A DNA stretch of 64,000 nucleotides from Faeciplasma gallinarum (lineage in GTDB: Bacteria > Bacillota > Clostridia > Oscillospirales > Ruminococcaceae), in contig DVIR01000039.1 of the NCBI GenBank assembly GCA_018711085.1, positions 1 to 64,000 of the forward strand, in the 5' to 3' direction. Every line of letters begins with the position of its first letter. Position 1 is the first letter of the stretch. A program made the position numbers and the translations under genes. Positions 52,524-61,742 of this stretch are shown here, one piece after another. Below the pieces are notes generated by a model that was not told where the DNA came from, searched no databases, and worked only from the letters and a program-made list of their open reading frames with translations.

Positions 52524-53459
52524 TCATTCCCACAGCACGTGATATATCACCACGTTGTAGCTTTCAAATTCGTTAAGCCAGTATGAATAGCCCCCGACAC
52601 CCTCCGGATAGCTCAGCGGAATGCCTCCGGCGTTAAGCTCCTTGTCGAGCATAAGCTCCACCTCTGTCGCATGGTGAGCCACCTCACGGGCTATAATTTC
52701 TGATGCTTGGGATACGCTTGTCACGTAAAGCCCGTTGTTTACATAGTAGTTGAGGTCGTCCGAGTCGGCGGACGGAGTTGTGTCCTCGTCCCACACATGC
52801 TCGCGGCGCATCACCTCGTCCGTCACCAAAAAGTATATGTGCGCGGCGGGGCGGCCCTCATAGTCCGGCGTGTAGTCGTCCCATGTGCAGTCAACGTGAT
52901 ACCACTTTCCGTCTATGTTCACCATGTTCCATGCGTGAACCTCGTCGAGCGCACTTCCGTCCACCGTTATGCATTCTACGCCTATCATGTCCATAAACAG
53001 CTTGAACGTCGTTGTGTAGCCCGAGCATATCGCCTTGCCGTCTATCAGCGCGCCATAAGGGGAGTCGGATTCCTCTGCACGCGAGCCTATCAGCGCAAGC
53101 TCCCCTAAGTCGTAGGTAACATGCGTGACAACGTAGTCGTGTGCGGCGAGAACAGCATCATACGCGCTCATGCCGTCGGTGTAAAACGTGTTCAGCGCTT
53201 CCGCTGCGGCGTTGTATATCGCAAGGTCGTATTCGCTCAGGCCGGAGGTGTCGCCTGAAATGTAGGCGTTTGCAACCGCCGTCGTGTCGTACATGCCCTC
53301 TTCGCTCGGCTCCGGCTCATTTTCCGAAGACGAGGTTTCGTCTGTTTGATGCGTGGTTGTTTCGCTGACGCCGTCGGAACAGCCGGTTAAGCATGCGCAA
53401 AAAGCCGCCGCAGCAAGCGCACATATGAGCAAAGCGGGCAAAATGGTCTTTGATTTCAT
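52524..53459 (-). CDS. transglutaminase-like lipoprotein
   Basis: This 311-residue secreted protein starts with a lipoprotein signal (lipobox LTGC) and a Ser/Thr/Glu linker. The transglutaminase-like core shows the triad: Cys in GKAICSGY, His in EVHAWNMV and Asp in YHVDCTWDD. Such clostridial proteins are usually called peptidases or cross-linkers of the surface; the substrate is unknown. It follows the SpoIID-like gene, from which it is 64 bases distant. Confidence 0.88.
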   Translation of the reverse strand: MKSKTILPALLICALAAAAFCACLTGCSDGVSETTTHQTDETSSSENEPEPSEEGMYDTTAVANAYISGDTSGLSEYDLAIYNAAAEALNTFYTDGMSAYDAVLAAHDYVVTHVTYDLGELALIGSRAEESDSPYGALIDGKAICSGYTTTFKLFMDMIGVECITVDGSALDEVHAWNMVNIDGKWYHVDCTWDDYTPDYEGRPAAHIYFLVTDEVMRREHVWDEDTTPSADSDDLNYYVNNGLYVTSVSQASEIIAREVAHHATEVELMLDKELNAGGIPLSYPEGVGGYSYWLNEFESYNVVIYHVLWE

Positions 53460-53523
53460 TTTTTATCCCTCATAAGCAGATGAGCCGACGTGTCCGCCGG
53501 CTCATGTTTTGATTTTTAAGTTA

Positions 53524-55122
53524 TTACTTTATGGTTATTCCGGTGTAGTAGTGGTGAAGTATCTGGTCGAAGGTGTAGCCGCCGATTTCGGCATAAAGGT
53601 CTGCGCCTATCTGAGACATTCCCACGCCGTGTCCGTATCCGTATGTCACAAACGTGAACACGCCGTTTTCATAGCTGACGGTGAAGCATGTGGAGCGTAT
53701 GCTCAGGATATATGTTCTGAACACGTACGCGGTAAGCTCTCTTTCCTTGCCGGAAACCTCCGCCGTTGTGTGACCGTCTATGGCTATCTTGTCAACGTAG
53801 TTGCCGTCCGCATAGGAAAGAATCTGTATCCAGTTTTCATAGTTGTCGGACAGCTTGATGTCCGTCTTGGATTCGATCTTCTTTCTCAGCTCGTCAACGG
53901 TGTACGTGGTGACTCTGCCGTAGTTTTTGGTGTCAAGGTAGTCGTACTCGTTGACAACAGACACAAGGTAGGGTCTTTCGCCTCCCCACACGTTTTCGCT
54001 TGAGCATGTCACGCCTCCGGTTGATGCGGAGAACGCCGCCATGATGTATTTGTCATCGTAGTACATCGCAAGTCCGTCAACGGCGCGCACACAGTCTATT
54101 ATCAGCTGCGGCGGGTCTGCTTTGGTGCTTATCGATGCGTACTCGCCCTTTTGCTGGTAGTGCTTGATGTAGGAGTACGCGGCAACCGCCTGAGCTTTGA
54201 TAGCCTCGGGGTGCATGGATGTTCCTATTTCGTTGTAAGTTATCTGGCAAACAAGGTCAAACGCATTGTCCGTCACATATCTTCCGGTTGTCTTGTCGTA
54301 GATGGTAACTATGTCGTCCGCATAGCTCTTTGTTGACACAAGATTGTCGTTCGGATAGTACTGCGGCTCCGATGCTCCCGTTGAGCCGGTTCCCCACGGA
54401 TTTCCGGAGGAATTGCTGCCCCACGGGTCGTTTTGAAGCTGTTCGTAGTACTTTTCTATAAGGCTTTGGATGTAGTCCTTGTCAACCATGTCAGGGGTGA
54501 TGACGGTGTCCTCTACTTCTTCGTTCTTCTCCTCGTCTTCGATTATGACGTCCTCATCGTTTATTACGACGTCCTCGTCATCCTCTTCAACCAGGGAAAC
54601 GTCTGAGCTGTCATCGTCGTCGATAACTATATCCTCTTCGCTCGTGGTCGTTGTCTGCTTTTCACTTTCCGGAGCCGTCGTTGTTGCGGCGGTTGTCTGA
54701 GCCTGCGTCGTCTTGGGCTGCTCCGTCTCGGCAGGGGACGGTGTTGTCGGCTCTGTCGCATCAGGCTCGGGTGCGGTTGTCACAGATTCTGTGTTGCGGC
54801 TTGGCTGTGAGTTCTCGTCGGTGGGCACCTGCGTTGTAACGGGAGCAAATATTCCGTAGTTGTCATACTGATCTTTTTTCTCAAGATCCTCTAAGATCGA
54901 CGCTGCATCGTAGTAATGAGGCGTCGAAACCTCGCTTTGGTTTGCCGACGCATCGTCTGCGCCGACCTCGTCCGAAATGACCTGCGCAGAATCAGCGTTA
55001 AAGGTTATATCGTTCAACATGGATTTCTTTGCTAACACGCTTATAAAGCACAGGGCGACTGAATATACGAGCACTATACTCAAAAGGATTATTGCCCTTT
55101 TGATTGAAAATCTCTTTTTCAA
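53524..55122 (-). CDS. SpoIID/LytB-domain protein
   Basis: This 532-residue membrane-anchored protein has an N-terminal TM segment (about 10-28), a long Thr/Glu/Asp-rich linker with acidic repeats (VIDDDDSSDVS, VINDEDVIIEDEE), and a C-terminal SpoIID/LytB domain (about 290-530: NEIGTSMHPEAIKAQAVAAY, AFSASTGGVT, YGHGVGMSQIGA). SpoIID is a lytic transglycosylase for denuded peptidoglycan in engulfment, but related proteins occur in vegetative wall turnover. The start is TTG, with AAGGAG 9 bases upstream. Confidence 0.9.
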   Translation of the reverse strand: MKKRFSIKRAIILLSIVLVYSVALCFISVLAKKSMLNDITFNADSAQVISDEVGADDASANQSEVSTPHYYDAASILEDLEKKDQYDNYGIFAPVTTQVPTDENSQPSRNTESVTTAPEPDATEPTTPSPAETEQPKTTQAQTTAATTTAPESEKQTTTTSEEDIVIDDDDSSDVSLVEEDDEDVVINDEDVIIEDEEKNEEVEDTVITPDMVDKDYIQSLIEKYYEQLQNDPWGSNSSGNPWGTGSTGASEPQYYPNDNLVSTKSYADDIVTIYDKTTGRYVTDNAFDLVCQITYNEIGTSMHPEAIKAQAVAAYSYIKHYQQKGEYASISTKADPPQLIIDCVRAVDGLAMYYDDKYIMAAFSASTGGVTCSSENVWGGERPYLVSVVNEYDYLDTKNYGRVTTYTVDELRKKIESKTDIKLSDNYENWIQILSYADGNYVDKIAIDGHTTAEVSGKERELTAYVFRTYILSIRSTCFTVSYENGVFTFVTYGYGHGVGMSQIGADLYAEIGGYTFDQILHHYYTGITIK

Positions 55123-55169
55123 ACAGTCAGCTCCTTTCTTTGTCAGATAATTGGCACAAAATTCGGATC

Positions 55170-56072
55170 TTAATCAAGTATCGACGGTCTGTGCCTGTCG
55201 GGATTTTTAACATACGTATCGGCGTATCCGGAGATGTCCTCGCCGTCACGAACTTTTCTCGCAACTACTACAAATCTCGAATCGTCAAAATCATATGCGC
55301 AGGTGGACAGGGTTATGAACTCGTCTCCCCACTCGCAATTGATGTCGCTTAAATAGTAAGAGCGATACATAATATTATCGTAGAAGTAGTTAAAGTCCTC
55401 TTCTGTTTCGAAATTTCTGCACTTAAAGTATTCAAACAGCGGCTCGTCGTCCTGCCACTCATATATTCCTATCAGGAAGCAGGCGACAACCACGTATTGA
55501 TTTTCTTCCCATCGCGTGTCAAAGTTGATAAGGTAGTGTTCCTTTACAAAATCCACGCCCTCGCGGTAGTCGATGATGTGCCGAAAATACGTTCCGTCCG
55601 CCATGCTGTGTCCGAAAAGGGTGATGTTGTCCGCATGGCTTGTCGCCGTTATGGGAACCTTGTAGTCCGCATATATTGCTCCGGACTTGGATTCCTCGCC
55701 GTAAAAATCGGTATCTATGTACTTTGAATTGTCGTCCGCCTGAACAACGGGGTAATCTATGTACATCTCTCCGCGCGAATTGGTCAGCGAAGGAATTGAT
55801 ATCCAGCCGACAAACTCGTTGTTTTGCTCATAGTACTCAAGATATTTTTCAAGCGGCTCCGGCTCCGGCGGAAGCGTTGTAACTGTGGTCGCCTCCGTCT
55901 CGGGCGGCTGCGTCGAAGGCGTAGTTGTCGCCTGCGTCACAGAGGGGTCAGGTTCGTCATCTATCTTTTTCTGACAGCCGCTGAGCATGCTTACGGCGAT
56001 TATCATCGCAAGCGCGCCCGCGGCAAACCTGAGTGCCGGTTTGTTTTCGCTGGTTTTTGCGTTAGTTTTCAT
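55170..56072 (-). CDS. class B sortase with a lipoprotein-type anchor
   Basis: This 300-residue transpeptidase has the sortase B fold. His155 (LFGHSM), Cys258 (TLSTC) and Arg266 (DSRFVVVARK) form the active site. The N-terminus is unusual: it ends in a lipobox (MLSGC, Cys33), followed by a Thr/Pro linker, suggesting lipid anchoring in place of the common TM helix. Its start overlaps the neighbouring sortase gene by 11 bases. No sorting-signal protein is visible in this window. Confidence 0.93.
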   Translation of the reverse strand: MKTNAKTSENKPALRFAAGALAMIIAVSMLSGCQKKIDDEPDPSVTQATTTPSTQPPETEATTVTTLPPEPEPLEKYLEYYEQNNEFVGWISIPSLTNSRGEMYIDYPVVQADDNSKYIDTDFYGEESKSGAIYADYKVPITATSHADNITLFGHSMADGTYFRHIIDYREGVDFVKEHYLINFDTRWEENQYVVVACFLIGIYEWQDDEPLFEYFKCRNFETEEDFNYFYDNIMYRSYYLSDINCEWGDEFITLSTCAYDFDDSRFVVVARKVRDGEDISGYADTYVKNPDRHRPSILD

Positions 56073-57228
56073 TGCTGTTTTCAGTTCCTTCTGCGGTATC
56101 GGCTGTTACACCGTAGTATTGATAGTTCGGGCCGTCGTCGTCCGGCACTTCCATGCCGTACGCCTCGTAAAATGCCGCCGGCTTTCTTGCGTCAGGGTTG
56201 GAATAATAGTTGTAAACGCTGGGATCTTCGCCGTCGCGAACCTTTCTTGCAACCACTACAAACCTCGAGTCGTATATCTCGGTAGAGCAGGTGGAAAGAG
56301 TGATATACTCGTCATCCATCGAGCAGGGGATATCCGTGATGTAGTAGTTTCGGTACATGACGTTCTGATACCAGTAGTCAAATTCGGACATGTCCGCAAA
56401 ATCAAATATCAGATGATATCTGAACAAAGGAAGCGTGTCCTGATCCTCCCTTATTCCCACAAGGAAGCAGCCTATTATGATGTATTGGTTTTCTTCGTAT
56501 AGGGTGCTGTATGTCACCAGTCTGTGCTCACTCACAAACGACGCACGCTTTTTGTAGTCGTTGAGGTGGCTGAAATACGTTCCCGCGCCCATGTTGTGGC
56601 CGTATATTACGGTGTTTCTGGGACCGGAGTCGCGGGTAATCTTTACGTGATAGTCGGCAAAGAGCGCACCGTAGGACTTTTCCTCACCCAAAAAGTCATG
56701 GTTGAGATAGTAGTCGTTGTCGGTGGTCTGCATTACCGGGTAGTCGATGTAGTTTTCTCCGTTCTCATCGGTAAGACCGTCTATTGTCAACCATCCGATT
56801 ATTTCGGGGTTGAGGTCGTATAAAGCTTTAAACCGCTCAAGCATGCCCTCGGGATACTTTGAATCCTCGGGATTTTGCTCCGCCTCGCCGGACGCATCCG
56901 TTTGGGAACTGTCCGAATCGGTTGTGGGGACAACCGACTGCTGATTGTCCGTGTTATCTGTGTTTTCAGCGTCGGGGGTGGTGCCTGAGCCGTGATACAG
57001 CTCGCTCAGGTAATCTTTATCCTCCCAAAGGTCGGAGGTGCCGAACTTGTACTCTATGGCGTTTACCGCCGAAACGACAAGCACCGCTACGGCGGAAATG
57101 TATATTACCTTGCGCACTATTTCCTTTGCGTTGTCGCCTTTCCAGGGGATAAGCTCCTTTAAACGCCCTTTGAAGGAGCGGTCTCTTTGAACGTCATTTG
57201 AAGGTCTTACCTCGTTGAGCATTGACAT
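56062..57228 (-). CDS. class B sortase, membrane-anchored
   Basis: This 388-residue sortase has a basic cytoplasmic N-terminus, one TM segment (about 40-57), an acidic/Thr linker and the sortase domain with His211 (IYGHNM), Cys314 (TLSTC) and Arg322 (DSRFVVVARK). A C-terminal extension after the catalytic Arg (about 60 residues) is acidic. The ATG at 57228 with GAGG 8 bases upstream is preferred to a GTG at 57237. It is upstream of, and overlaps, the lipobox sortase, so they may be co-expressed. Confidence 0.93.
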   Translation of the reverse strand: MSMLNEVRPSNDVQRDRSFKGRLKELIPWKGDNAKEIVRKVIYISAVAVLVVSAVNAIEYKFGTSDLWEDKDYLSELYHGSGTTPDAENTDNTDNQQSVVPTTDSDSSQTDASGEAEQNPEDSKYPEGMLERFKALYDLNPEIIGWLTIDGLTDENGENYIDYPVMQTTDNDYYLNHDFLGEEKSYGALFADYHVKITRDSGPRNTVIYGHNMGAGTYFSHLNDYKKRASFVSEHRLVTYSTLYEENQYIIIGCFLVGIREDQDTLPLFRYHLIFDFADMSEFDYWYQNVMYRNYYITDIPCSMDDEYITLSTCSTEIYDSRFVVVARKVRDGEDPSVYNYYSNPDARKPAAFYEAYGMEVPDDDGPNYQYYGVTADTAEGTENSNEN

Positions 57229-57261
57229 TAAAATCACCTCGTTGTAAAAAACGAAACATTC

Positions 57262-57879
57262 TTAACCGTTGTCTTGTGCAACAGCCTTTATAACGGTCTC
57301 AAGCGCGTACGCCGCGGCCGCAAGGCGGTTTTGTCTGCGGGTTAAAGCACCCGCGCGGGAATCGGATCCCGTATCGCTCAGCTTGTTTATTTCGTATAAT
57401 TTCAGGTTTTTGATCTGCTCCTGTCCCTTAAAGCATACGCACACGTATATCGTTCCGACCGGCTGACTCTTTGTACCGCCGCTCGGGCCGGCTATTCCGG
57501 TTATGCCCACGCCTATGTCCGCGCCGGCAAGGGCGGCTGCGCCTTTTGCCATAAGAGAGGCAACCTCTGCGCTCACCACGCCTTTAGTCTCTATCACCTT
57601 CGGGTCTACGCCCAAAAGCTTTGACTTGATCCGCTCGGAATAGGACACCACTCCGCACTCAAATACCTTTGACGCTCCTGAAACTCCGGTTATGCTCTGA
57701 GCCAAAAGCCCTCCTGTACAGCTTTCCGCAAGAGCTATTGTTAAACCGGCTTCATCTAAGTATTTTACTACATTTTGAGCCAGTTTGTCAACATACTGCG
57801 ACATAAACTGCTCATCAAAGCTCATTTTTCCGCTTAAAATCCCGCTTTCTGCGGGGAAATCATCACTTTTGCATCCCAT
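57262..57879 (-). CDS. pncC: nicotinamide-nucleotide amidase (CinA C-terminal type)
   Basis: This 205-residue single-domain protein deamidates nicotinamide mononucleotide, recycling pyridine nucleotides. AESCTGGLLAQSIT and GITGIAGPSGGTKSQPVGT are family blocks. The larger CinA domain is missing, as in many stand-alone members. The ATG at 57879 with GAGG nearby is likely; a TTG at 57891 would overlap thiI. Confidence 0.9.
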   Translation of the reverse strand: MGCKSDDFPAESGILSGKMSFDEQFMSQYVDKLAQNVVKYLDEAGLTIALAESCTGGLLAQSITGVSGASKVFECGVVSYSERIKSKLLGVDPKVIETKGVVSAEVASLMAKGAAALAGADIGVGITGIAGPSGGTKSQPVGTIYVCVCFKGQEQIKNLKLYEINKLSDTGSDSRAGALTRRQNRLAAAAYALETVIKAVAQDNG

Positions 57880-57887
57880 ATCAAACC

Positions 57888-59078
57888 TCAAAAATCGTAT
57901 TCCGCGTACGGCTTGTACGTCTTAAATTCGATGCCGCCCATGGCTTCCTCTATGTAAGGCTCAAAATCAAAACTCTGCTGAGCCTTTTGCACCTCTTCAA
58001 GAGTCGGCTGAGTTTTCGGATGCTTCGGGGTAAACACCGTGCAGCAGTCCTCATACGGCTCTATTGAAATGTCAAACGTGCCGATTTTGTAGGAAACATC
58101 GATTATCTCTTTCTTGTCAAGTCCTATGCACGGCCGGAAAACGGGGATTTTGCACACGGCGTCCGTGGTCACCATGGCAGCCATGGTCTGAGACGCCACC
58201 TGTCCTATGCTTTCTCCCGTGACAAGCGCCGAAAAGCCGTAGTTTTGAGCGATTCTCTGCGCTATCTCCATCATAAGCCTGCGCATTATCAGCGTAAAAA
58301 GCTCGGAAGGGCAGTTGTCACGTATCGCCTCCTGTATTTTCGTGAAGGGAACTACAAAAAGCGTTATCTGTCCGCAGTACTCCGTCATCTTCGCCGCAAG
58401 CCGCTCAACCTTTATAAGCGCTCTCTCCGACGTGTACGGCGGAGACTGGAAATGCACGGCGCTTATTATAACTCCGCGCTTTGCCATCATCGCTCCCGCA
58501 ACCGGAGAATCTATGCCTCCCGAAAGCAAAAGCAAAGCCCTTCCCGATGTTCCCACCGGTATTCCTCCCGCGCCCTCTATCGGCACGCCGTGAATGTATG
58601 CCGCGTCGTCGCGTATTTCGCATATCACCGTCACTTCCGGATTCTTTACGTCCACTTTAAGGTGCGGATACGCGCTTAAAATCATGCCGCCAAGCTCAGA
58701 CATTATCTCGAGCGAGTTCATCGGGAACCGCTTGTCTGAACGCTTTGCCTCCACCTTAAAGCTCTTTGCCGAGCTGAGCGCATCGCCTAAATACTCTTTG
58801 ACAACCTCGAGTATCGCGTCCAAGTTCTTTTCCACAGCCGCCGCAAGGCAGATTTTAGCTATGCCGTATACCTTTTTAAGCCTTTGCGTGGTTTCGTATA
58901 TGTCTATATCCTCGTCAAGCGGCTCAATAAAAAGCGTGGACTGGCGGGAAGAAAACTTAAACTCGCCCAGCGGCTTCAGGCGGCGGCGTATGTTTTTTAT
59001 CAGATCCGCTTCAAACCTCGAGCGGTTGAGACCCTTTAAAACTATTTCTCCGTATTTGCAAAGTATAACCTGTTTCAT
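57888..59078 (-). CDS. thiI: tRNA 4-thiouridine synthase
   Basis: This 396-residue enzyme activates tRNA U8 for sulfur transfer and can support thiazole synthesis. It has THUMP-like N-terminal blocks and the PP-loop LLLSGGIDSPVAGAMM, then ALVTGESIGQVASQT and IGLDKKEII. The rhodanese domain of E. coli ThiI is absent, so sulfur should come directly from the adjacent cysteine desulfurase. Confidence 0.96.
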   Translation of the reverse strand: MKQVILCKYGEIVLKGLNRSRFEADLIKNIRRRLKPLGEFKFSSRQSTLFIEPLDEDIDIYETTQRLKKVYGIAKICLAAAVEKNLDAILEVVKEYLGDALSSAKSFKVEAKRSDKRFPMNSLEIMSELGGMILSAYPHLKVDVKNPEVTVICEIRDDAAYIHGVPIEGAGGIPVGTSGRALLLLSGGIDSPVAGAMMAKRGVIISAVHFQSPPYTSERALIKVERLAAKMTEYCGQITLFVVPFTKIQEAIRDNCPSELFTLIMRRLMMEIAQRIAQNYGFSALVTGESIGQVASQTMAAMVTTDAVCKIPVFRPCIGLDKKEIIDVSYKIGTFDISIEPYEDCCTVFTPKHPKTQPTLEEVQKAQQSFDFEPYIEEAMGGIEFKTYKPYAEYDF

Positions 59079-59117
59079 CTTCGTTAAATCATCTCATGTC
59101 CTTTGATTTTGTTTTTG

Positions 59118-60260
59118 TCAGTTTTTTATGCCGGCAAGCGTGCCCACGGCTTCCTTCAAAGCCTGAACAAGCGCGTCTATGTCTGATTTTGCGGTCTCGC
59201 ATGAAAAGCTCAGTCTCAAAACGCTGTCGATGTATTTTTCACCGACCCTAAACGCCTCGAGGACACTGCTTTTTTTGCCTTTTGAGCACGCCGACCCGCT
59301 TGACACATAGATTTGCCTTGCCTCGAGAAAGTGAAGAAGAGTTTCGCTCTTAAACCCCGGCAGGGCTATGCTGAGTATGTACGGGCTGGCATCCTGTCTT
59401 GAAATTATATGTCCTATGCTTTCTATGCGGCTCCTTGCGTAGTCGTTTATCTCACTCACATGCGCATACCGCTCGGCGATCGTCGGCGTGAGCGCGGAAA
59501 CGGCTTTGCCCATTCCGTATATAAGCGGCACAGGCTCCGTTCCGGAGCGCAGACCGTTTTGCTGACCTCCGCCGTATATGAGCGGGGAGAGCCTTATGCC
59601 TTTCTTTATGCAAAGCGCCCCTATGCCTTTCGGAGCGTGTATTTTGTGTCCGCTTAGAGTGATTATGTCTGCGCAGAGCTTGCGCGCGGAAAACTTTATC
59701 TTTTCAAAGCCCTGAACGCAGTCGCTGTGAGTTATGCAGTCGGGATATCTGCGTTTTATGGCTTCAAACGCGCTTGCCACCGGCAAAATATAGCCTGTTT
59801 CGTTGTTGACAAGCATCGCGCTCACCAGGCATGTGTTTTCGTTCACCGCGTCAATAAGCGCCTGCGCACTGATTTGCCCGCTCTCATCGGGGAAAACGGT
59901 GACCACCTCGTACCCGAGCTTGCCGAGACGGCAAAAAGCCTCCTCCACCGAAGGGTGTTCCACCGCCGTAGTGACTATGCGCCGCTTTCTCTTTCCGTAT
60001 TCGCTTGCGATTCCGAAAATTGCGGTGTTGTTTGCCTCGGTGGCGCCTGAGGTAAATATCACATCGTAATCGGAAGAGCCGCTTGCCACGCCTATGGCAG
60101 AAAGTATCTGCCTGCGTGAAAAGGATATGAGCCGCTCCGCCTCAACCCCCATGCCGTGAAGGCTGGAGGGGTTTCCGAACGCCTCGGTCATGGCGTAGCT
60201 CACTCCCTGCGCCGATTCCGGTATAACTTTTGTTGTTGCCGCGTTGTCAAGATAAATCAT
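59118..60260 (-). CDS. cysteine desulfurase (NifS/IscS-like)
   Basis: This 380-residue PLP enzyme removes sulfur from cysteine. It has AATTKVIPES at the start, SGATEANN, VEHPSV, HSDCVQG, the PLP Lys in LSGHKIHAPKGIG, and the active Cys in SSGSACSKGKKSS. The start at ATG 60260 gives MIYLDNAATT, typical of the family; an upstream frame is not needed. It lies 39 bases before thiI, to which it probably supplies sulfur. No iscU is next to it. Confidence 0.94.
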   Translation of the reverse strand: MIYLDNAATTKVIPESAQGVSYAMTEAFGNPSSLHGMGVEAERLISFSRRQILSAIGVASGSSDYDVIFTSGATEANNTAIFGIASEYGKRKRRIVTTAVEHPSVEEAFCRLGKLGYEVVTVFPDESGQISAQALIDAVNENTCLVSAMLVNNETGYILPVASAFEAIKRRYPDCITHSDCVQGFEKIKFSARKLCADIITLSGHKIHAPKGIGALCIKKGIRLSPLIYGGGQQNGLRSGTEPVPLIYGMGKAVSALTPTIAERYAHVSEINDYARSRIESIGHIISRQDASPYILSIALPGFKSETLLHFLEARQIYVSSGSACSKGKKSSVLEAFRVGEKYIDSVLRLSFSCETAKSDIDALVQALKEAVGTLAGIKN

Positions 60261-60326
60261 CAGTTGCTTCTTTCCCTTCTGTGATACACGCGCACGCTGT
60301 CTCTGTGAATAAAACAATCTTTATTG

Positions 60327-60339
60327 CAATAATATTGCG
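60327..60339. promoter_or_regulatory. possible operator GCAATA-A-TATTGC
   Basis: A perfect 6-bp dyad with one central base lies about 10-20 bases downstream of the predicted start of the cysteine desulfurase transcript. It is in the right place for a repressor. I do not know the protein. Confidence 0.4.
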
Positions 60340-60354
60340 CATATATGCAGTTCA

Positions 60355-60383
60355 TTATAATATAAGTTCCGATGAAAATCAAC
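60355..60383 (-). promoter_or_regulatory. promoter of the cysteine desulfurase-thiI-pncC unit
   Basis: TTGATT (60383-60378) and TATAAT (60360-60355), spacer 17 bp, on the minus strand, about 95 bases from the first ATG. Confidence 0.8.
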
Positions 60384-60405
60384 CGCCGAGCATGTCAGGA
60401 GCTGT

Positions 60406-60434
60406 TGAATATCCTGCCCGCAGATGATAAAATA
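60406..60434 (+). promoter_or_regulatory. promoter of hemW-like gene
   Basis: TTGAAT (60406-60411) and TAAAAT (60429-60434) with 17 bp between. It is divergent from the desulfurase promoter. Confidence 0.6.
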
Positions 60435-60467
60435 TAAAAAACACTTTTCGGAGGGATGTTAAACAAC

Positions 60468-61583
60468 ATGGTCGGGATATATATTCACGTGCCGTTCTGC
60501 CTTAGAAAATGCCCGTACTGCGCGTTTTATTCGGTGGTGTACGATCGGACAAAGGCGGGGGAGTATGTCGCGGCGGCAGCTCGCAACATTCGCCGCTATG
60601 CGCCGCTCATGCTTTCGGCGGACACTGTCTATTTCGGGGGCGGAACTCCGTCTCTTTTAAGCCCCGACGAGGTGGGCGCGATTCTCGACGCCGTAAGACA
60701 AAGCTTCAAGCTTGCACCGGATGCTGAGATAACCCTTGAGGCAAACCCTTCGTCGGTTACAAGGCAAAGCCTTGAGGGATACTTTAACTGCGGGGTGAAC
60801 AGGATCTCGTTCGGCGTGCAGTCGGCATGCGATAACGAGCTTAAAATGCTCGGCAGACTCCACGACTTCGGCAGGGCGCGCGACGCGGTGTCAGCAGCAA
60901 TGGAGGCGGGCATCAAAAACATATCCTGCGACATAATGCTCGGCACGCCCTTGCAGACTATGGACTCTTTGCTTTTGAGCATAGACCGCATAACAGCCCT
61001 GCAAGTGCCCCACATATCCTGCTACATGCTCAAGATAGAAGAGGGCACGGCGTACGACTGCGACAAAATAAGAAAACTCGCCGCAGATGATGACCTGTCG
61101 GCGGATATGTACCTTCGGCTGTGCGGGGAACTCCGATCGCGCGGGTATGACAGATATGAGATATCAAACTTTGCAAAGAAGGGCTTTGAGTCGAGGCATA
61201 ACATGAAATACTGGCGCCTGGACGAATATATAGGCATAGGCCCGTCCGCACACTCGCTTTTTGAGGGAAAGAGAACGTACGTCCCGTCAGACCTGAATTT
61301 GTTTTTGCAAAGCGAGTTTCAGACAGAGCTGAAAGAGGAGGAAAGCATAGACCGCCTCGAGGAATATGTGATGCTGTCGCTTCGGACAAGCGACGGAATT
61401 TCGCTTAAAGAGCTGAAAAGCATGGGCGCAGACGATAAAGCCGTGTCGGAAAAAGCAAGAGACTTTTGCAAGGCGGGATTTTTGGAGTTTGACGGCGATA
61501 AAATAACCTTGACCGACCGCGGGGCGCTTGTTTCAAACGGGATAATATGCGAATTGTACCTCAGCGCGGCAGGGGAAGGGTAG
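60468..61583 (+). CDS. hemW: HemW-like radical SAM protein
   Basis: This 371-residue protein has the radical-SAM cluster motif CLRKCPYC close to the N-terminus (IYIHVPFC), GGGTPSLL, and LEANPSSV. HemW proteins resemble coproporphyrinogen dehydrogenase HemN but bind and deliver heme; the extra Cys typical of HemN is not seen (CPYCAFY, not CxxxCxxCxC). The ATG at 60468 is chosen because an earlier ATG directly abuts GGAGGG. No other heme genes are nearby. Confidence 0.92.
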   Translation: MVGIYIHVPFCLRKCPYCAFYSVVYDRTKAGEYVAAAARNIRRYAPLMLSADTVYFGGGTPSLLSPDEVGAILDAVRQSFKLAPDAEITLEANPSSVTRQSLEGYFNCGVNRISFGVQSACDNELKMLGRLHDFGRARDAVSAAMEAGIKNISCDIMLGTPLQTMDSLLLSIDRITALQVPHISCYMLKIEEGTAYDCDKIRKLAADDDLSADMYLRLCGELRSRGYDRYEISNFAKKGFESRHNMKYWRLDEYIGIGPSAHSLFEGKRTYVPSDLNLFLQSEFQTELKEEESIDRLEEYVMLSLRTSDGISLKELKSMGADDKAVSEKARDFCKAGFLEFDGDKITLTDRGALVSNGIICELYLSAAGEG

Positions 61584-61635
61584 AACTTTAGTGAAAGTGC
61601 ATAAATGTGTTGCTTGGTTTTTATGCAAATGACTA

Positions 61636-61664
61636 TTGTTAAGAAACGTGATTTATGATAATAT
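61636..61664 (+). promoter_or_regulatory. possible promoter of the adaptor-like lipoprotein gene
   Basis: TTGTTA and TAATAT with a 17-bp spacer lie about 80 bases before the ATG, in an A/T-rich stretch. The match is moderate. Confidence 0.5.
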
Positions 61665-61742
61665 AGATATGATAACAGATAAAAAACTGATATATGCGCT
61701 GTCGCCTTGAGCTTTGCGGCAGACGTATCCCGGAGGAACATT

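Noticed and set aside
53480..53515. ATGAGCCG/CGGCTCAT hairpin with a T run on the plus strand
   Set aside because: Both neighbouring genes are on the minus strand, where no T run follows, so it does not serve as their terminator.
60456..60467. ATG at 60456 as the start of the HemW-like gene
   Set aside because: GGAGGG directly abuts it with no spacing; the ATG at 60468 fits both the spacing and the family N-terminus better.
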